Of a stretch of 64,000 nt of DNA, positions 60,093 to 64,000 are shown piece after piece (positions within the stretch are counted from its first letter, which is position 1; each line of letters starts with the position of its first letter). The DNA comes from Gautieria morchelliformis. Lineage: Eukaryota; Basidiomycota; Agaricomycetes; Gomphales; Gomphaceae. Made by a program: the position numbers and the translations under genes. The DNA is taken from NCBI GenBank assembly GCA_015179125.1, contig WHVA01000255.1:91193-155192 (forward strand). Reading direction: 5' to 3'. The notes beneath the pieces were generated by a model. It saw nothing but the letters and a program-made list of their open reading frames with translations, was not told the origin of the DNA and searched no databases.

Positions 60093-61268
60093 TCACCTGC
60101 TGCGTGTCACAAAATCCGACGCATCTTCCGCTCCCGATGCACCGTGTTCCGCATTTTCGGAAAATACTTCCGCAGTGGGTACTCCGCCTATGTCCGCGAG
60201 TGCGAGGAACTCTGGAAGGAGCTCGAGTTTCTCCTCCGTGGTCATAAGCCGGATGTCAAAGGCTTGGGGGCACTCATGAGCATAGTGACCTGGTTGTCGG
60301 CATCGGAAGCAGGTGATAGTTCCGTGGCCTTTTCCGCGCATGCGGTCAACATCCATCGGGGCAGGGCCACTCTTCGAAGGAGGAGGGCTATGGTTCCTAA
60401 TGGGAGCAGGCGGAGCAACCGTCGGAAATATTTTCCATGTGGGAGTGAATGCACTTCCGAGTTTTGGCATAGGTGGAGTAGGACGAGTGGAACTGCGTGT
60501 CATGTTCCGGCTCGTCTCTATGAAGGCCTCATTCGCCTCCCTGTTCCGAGACACCTTCTGTGCAGCTTGGTACCACCCTTCCGGGTCATCAAAATCCGGA
60601 GCTCCATCCCCAAGCAGCGCAACTTGGTTCTGGAGTGTCGGATCAAGTCCTCGTCGGAATTTGATGACAATCGTCTTGTCATCGTCATATTCCGCAAGGT
60701 CGATGAGCTCCTGGAAGCGATCGATGTAGTCATCGACCGGATCCTTGGCCTGGTACCAGCTGGTCCCCTCGAGCTTCGTAAGGGCTGTGAGCTGCTCCTT
60801 TTTCGGGCAGAACTGGTCGGAAAATGTTTTCTCGAAGGCGTCCCAGTCCCGGAAGTAGTTCCCCTTGCCCTTTGCTTCATGTCGGATCACCTTGCTTGCA
60901 AAACGGGCTGCGCGGTCCGATTTGAAAAAGGACAATGCCCAGTGGATCCGAGCCTGGTCGTTCGGAAAGAGGTCTCCGACAATCGCGAAGTAGATGCTGC
61001 ATGTGTTGAAGAATGCATGTCCCTTCTCCTGATCCCCATCAAGGTCCGCTGGAGTTGCGGGTTTGACCTTTGCTAACTTCACGGACATCCTCTCTTCCGC
61101 TGCTTCTGCTTTTCTGAAATCCGGATCATCCAGCATTTCATTTCCACCACTTTGTGGAATATCTAACTTAGCCAAAATCGCTTGTAAGGCTGTTTCAATC
61201 GCGTCAGTCTTCATCCGGTTCCGCGTCAATTCCTCCTCCATATTCCCAAGACGATTGTCTGGATCCAT
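60093..61268 (-). CDS. Gypsy-2 gag with CCHC zinc knuckle, open
   Basis: From the ATG at 61268 a 391-residue frame runs to 60093. It has an N-terminal helical region (MDPDNRLGNMEEELTRNRMK), the retrotransposon-gag capsid domain (FFNTCSIYFAIVGDLFPNDQ, YFRDWDAFEKTFSDQFCPKK, SWYQAKDPVDDYIDRFQELI), a Pro-rich linker and the knuckle CFRCRQPGHYAHECPQ. The frame is open further upstream into the 5' LTR but without another family signal, so the first internal ATG was chosen. Role: virus-like particle formation. This is one of the best preserved mobile-element genes of the window. Confidence 0.85.
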   Translation of the reverse strand: MDPDNRLGNMEEELTRNRMKTDAIETALQAILAKLDIPQSGGNEMLDDPDFRKAEAAEERMSVKLAKVKPATPADLDGDQEKGHAFFNTCSIYFAIVGDLFPNDQARIHWALSFFKSDRAARFASKVIRHEAKGKGNYFRDWDAFEKTFSDQFCPKKEQLTALTKLEGTSWYQAKDPVDDYIDRFQELIDLAEYDDDKTIVIKFRRGLDPTLQNQVALLGDGAPDFDDPEGWYQAAQKVSRNREANEAFIETSRNMTRSSTRPTPPMPKLGSAFTPTWKIFPTVAPPAPIRNHSPPPSKSGPAPMDVDRMRGKGHGTITCFRCRQPGHYAHECPQAFDIRLMTTEEKLELLPEFLALADIGGVPTAEVFSENAEHGASGAEDASDFVTRSR

Positions 61269-61455
61269 GTCGGAAAGAGAAATATGGGACGGGATTTCCG
61301 GGGGTGGGAGCTCGACGTAAGAAGAAGGGCTGTCGTACGCCGTGTGTGCGGAAGAGGTTGCGATCTCCGAGTCGCTGTCTCCGATTCCGAACGCACCTAT
61401 GGCGAATGCAATGTGCAGTACGACCGCCGGTCCTCTAGGGGTGAGACTTTTCTGC

Positions 61456-61936
61456 TGTAAGGGCAACCCTGGCCGGTTGTGGAGATCACACTACCACACA
61501 GCTGACAAGGGGAAATCCAAAGTCTGTATAAATGAACAGAGTATACAAGAGAGGGGATTCTCACCTGACAAGGGGAAATCCAAAGAGAAAAGTCTAAGGA
61601 CCCCCAATGTCAGCGAGCCCGTATTATACTACGCTGCGCAGCCAGGGACAACACTTGGCACCCGCCATCAACCCTGCATCCCCCTGACCCTTGATCGACC
61701 CTTGATGCCACCTATTATGCGAGTCGCTTGATTTCCGACACTGTTCCGAGAGCGGAAGTCGGAAATTGGAGTGGAACTGGAAAAGTGAACAGAACCGGTG
61801 GAAGTTCTCCCAGAAGCGGAATCATTTCCGAAAGCGGAGGCGGAGATGGAATCGGAACCGGAAGTGGAGTCGGAAATGGAGTCGGAACTGGGTGCGGTGT
61901 CGGAACTGGAAATGGAAAACAGGGTGTCCCCTGACA
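61456..61936 (-). repeat. Gypsy-2 5' LTR
   Basis: Direct repeat of 55719-56198, 481 bp. On the minus strand gag follows directly after it. Confidence 0.92.
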
Positions 61937-62184
61937 GCGAAGGGATTGTCGCTACTTAGACAGCCCTTCCATGACACCTTGTATGTTACATCGTCAAGTG
62001 CCACGGGCTACTTCGCTACAACTGTAGATAGGGCGAGCTCCATTCAGGCAACCCTCTTATCTTGTGAACATTTGTTGGTTCACCTATTTGCCGAATGGCA
62101 TACTTATTTGCACAAGTTATTTGGGCATTCGCTGTGTTCACTAATACACGATATTAACGCCTAAAAACCAATCTTGACAGACCC

Positions 62185-62330
62185 TAGGCAACATGACATG
62201 GGAGCCCATGTCCTCATGCAAGGATCTTGAGCTCTAGATAGCTATCTAGAGCTCCGGGGGGTGGGAAAGCCACGTGACCAATTAGAAATTAACTTGACCA
62301 AATCACCAAGTGCTAGGTCCAGCCACCATA
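62185..62330 (+). pseudogene. Gypsy-1 chromodomain tail
   Basis: Across the inverted LTR the chromodomain continues. Before it the frame reads LEFQVRWTL (54659-54683); after it GNMTWEPMSSCKDLEL follows, then after a one-base loss YLELRGVGKPRDQL. The joined order is a normal chromodomain end, which proves the LTR insertion point. Confidence 0.8.
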
Positions 62331-63575
62331 TCTGTAAGCGATTTTACTCAGACCAGTAGTTGACCTTGTGGTTCATCTAAACATTTCCAGATCTGAAGCC
62401 AGGAATAATGACGGTATATATCAAGCTGGAACATAGCCATGAATTGGAACCATAAGTATTATGGTGCACTAACCAGCTTTGTATCTGATCTAACTTCTGT
62501 TGGTGGAATTTGGAGTGATTCGTGTTTGTTTTGCCATAAGCCATACACTACTAACTGCAGATCTAAAAATGCTCACAAGGCATGGATACTCTATGGTAAT
62601 GAGTTCCATAAATAACCTCACTGACAACTACTCAAATTACTTGTTGTAGTATCCTTGTTTATCCGCCTGCCACCCTTGGCGCCATCAACGTTACCAACAC
62701 GGACATGCACTGTCCTTGCACCTGGTCACTGGCTCAATGACACTGTTATTGAGCTGGGGTTGAGGTGAGCTCACTATAGGAGTACACCCGGCCTTCAGGT
62801 GCCTCATTCATGTACTGTCTTGCATGCATTTAATGACTATAGAGTCCCCATTTTATTGACTGGAAAACCCACCCAAACTGGTTGACCATGCCGTAAGGCT
62901 CACAGCAAGGTCTTCTTTGTATACACATGTTGAGAGTGACAACTGACGGAGAATTTCAGTGCATTACTTTTCAGGTAGAGTAAGAGGTGTAGATCAGGAG
63001 TTGTGGACATGAAGAGGATATTATTGGCAACCCAGGCGCATATAGGCAGGTAAATCCCTGATGGCATTCCTGGTGGTAGAGAGGAGCGTGGTGTCAGTGG
63101 CCGTTGATCACTGACTTACAGTGGACAGCTGATTTCCATTGTCAGCCTCGTGACATATGCCAGGCCAGGGATCCCCCCCACACATAATTATAAATGTAAT
63201 TGATTTGGACAAAGGGCTATATTACATTGAAGTGAACAATGATCATAAGCTCGATCCTAAAGGCCTCGTTACTTAGTTTAGTATTCTTACTTTCTTCTTC
63301 GACAAGTTCTAGAAATTTCATGCTTGAGCAGGCACAGTCATTGCTCCTCTCCATACCTGAGTTGTTGAAATTTCTGTAAGCTTGCATTTTGAACCTGCAC
63401 GTGTCTTTCTCTTTTTATCATCGCTGTTGGTAAGCTGTTTGTGTTTCGTTTCAAAGTATCTAGATGATCAATATTTTGATCAAAATACATTCTGACTCAC
63501 AAAGGGTTCCATAACAGAAGACAGGGGGGACTCTGTGACTCCAATGGCGGATGCTCACAACTTTTTATTACCTGT
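62331..63575. other. Non-coding, nothing recognised
   Basis: No family-like frame and no partner repeat within the window were seen. The 3' LTR of Gypsy-1 might lie here but no matching 5' copy upstream of 44505 was found. Confidence 0.4.
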
Positions 63576-64000
63576 AGCTTCACCCATTTTATTCTCAGAT
63601 TATAGAAAAGAAGAGGATGAAAGTACATGCCATATTATTGTTGGGATATAAATAAATTTACGTTTGTCCCTCCCGAGCGGCGGCTCCTCCGACGAGAACA
63701 CCTCTTCTTATTTTTACACCTCTTCATATTTTTTCTACCCACTTTTAAGATACACTATATCATTATAACTAGTCATACTAATACTCCTACTCATATCTAT
63801 TAGAAAGTATCTATCCAACTATCTGTTATCTATCTTGTAGTCAGATACTCTCTCATATGTATATATATCTCCGAGATGTTAAACATATACAGAATATTCT
63901 AATAACATCTATTATTCTCCTTATAAATACTACTGTATATTCCTATATGTGTTATTAATACTCTTATAGTATATATTATATACTCATATATGCTGTATTA
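63576..64000. repeat. AT-rich dispersed repeat, inverted partner of 6029-6524
   Basis: Reverse-complement match to 6029-6524, starting AGCTTCACCC and running off the window end. The match covers the whole 425 bases with scattered substitutions and a few indels; for example, two short internal stretches are longer in the left copy. Confidence 0.75.

Larger units (their letters stand above)
55719..61936 (-). mobile_element. Gypsy-2: young chromovirus with nearly identical LTRs
   Basis: A full-length 6.2-kb Ty3/gypsy element lies on the minus strand inside LTR copy b, flanked by GCGAA (55714-55718 and 61937-61941). LTRs are 55719-56198 and 61456-61936 and differ by about three substitutions and one indel, so insertion is recent. 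A polypurine tract (AAGGGGGGGG) abuts the 3' LTR. Gag, protease, RT, RNase H, integrase and a C-terminal chromodomain are present. Frame changes exist between protease, RT/RNase H and integrase. Confidence 0.92.
54684..62179 (-). mobile_element. Solo LTR (family L), copy b, inverted, holding Gypsy-2
   Basis: On the minus strand this is the same LTR as 45247-46277. It starts TGTCAAGATTGG at 62179 and ends at 54684 (CGTCATGACA on the minus strand), flanked by GACCC on both sides (54679-54683 and 62180-62184). It is split at 55718/61937 by Gypsy-2. Its own length without the insertion is about 1.27 kb. Confidence 0.88.
44505..62330 (+). mobile_element. Gypsy-1: old Ty3/gypsy chromovirus, split by four nested insertions
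   Basis: On the plus strand gag, zinc knuckle, protease, reverse transcriptase, RNase H, integrase and chromodomain appear in chromovirus order from 44505 to about 62330. Insertions are a solo LTR (45247-46277), a Helitron (48504-51261) and an inverted solo LTR (54684-62179) that itself holds Gypsy-2 (55719-61936). Without these about 6.5 kb of element remains. The frame is continuous across each insertion site. Many frameshifts and stops occur elsewhere. The element's own LTRs were not identified at either end. Confidence 0.85.

Noticed and set aside
45240-62182. The two family L LTRs as the 5' and 3' LTRs of Gypsy-1
   Set aside because: They are inverted relative to each other, lie inside gag and the chromodomain, and have different target duplications.

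Overview
The window looks like nuclear DNA of a filamentous basidiomycete, probably an Agaricomycete. Host genes carry many 50-70 nt introns with GT...AG ends. A C2-NACHT-WD40 immune-type (NLR) gene is present, and the mobile DNA is of kinds common in mushroom genomes: Ty1/copia, Ty3/gypsy chromovirus, Tad-like LINE, Plavaka-type transposase, Helitron and solo LTRs. Exon structures were worked out by hand from splice signals, reading frame and remembered family patterns; no database search was possible.

Left third (1-24.4 kb) holds most of the host genes. A truncated sirtuin abuts a decayed SAM-methyltransferase fragment (0.2-1.6 kb, minus). An apparently intact 12-exon amino-acid permease follows (3.6-5.7 kb, plus). 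A degenerate copia element occupies 6.5-12.2 kb (minus). Then come a remnant of an Rsm22-like gene (minus), an apparently intact 6-exon GNAT acetyltransferase (plus), an MFS transporter of the allantoate-permease type (minus), and a C2-NACHT-WD40 gene (plus) that is open in nine exons except for one in-frame stop.

The middle (24.4-44.5 kb) is a gene graveyard: a fold-back element, a minisatellite, a ComA/phosphosulfolactate-synthase-like pseudogene, a 6-kb LINE with an 11-bp target duplication, a Plavaka-type transposase broken by a solo LTR, remnants of a Chs7-like gene and a DUF2235 gene, a TIR element, and a second solo LTR of the same family.

The right third (44.5-62.3 kb) is one old gypsy chromovirus opened up by later insertions. 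A solo LTR sits in gag (5-bp duplication TGAAC). A 2.76-kb Helitron sits exactly between A and T of a proline and a phenylalanine codon in the protease/RT linker. An inverted solo LTR of the same family sits in the chromodomain (duplication GACCC) and is itself split by a young, complete-length second chromovirus (duplication GCGAA, LTRs about 99% identical). Removing each insertion restores the gypsy reading frame across the site, so the order of events can be read directly. The last 0.4 kb is an inverted copy of an AT-rich repeat at 6.0-6.5 kb.

The oddest pattern is in the two solo LTRs at 37.5 and 43.2 kb. Both carry a duplicated hairpin and a duplicated 12-14 nt word in the same order and spacing, but the hairpin and word sequences differ completely between the copies.
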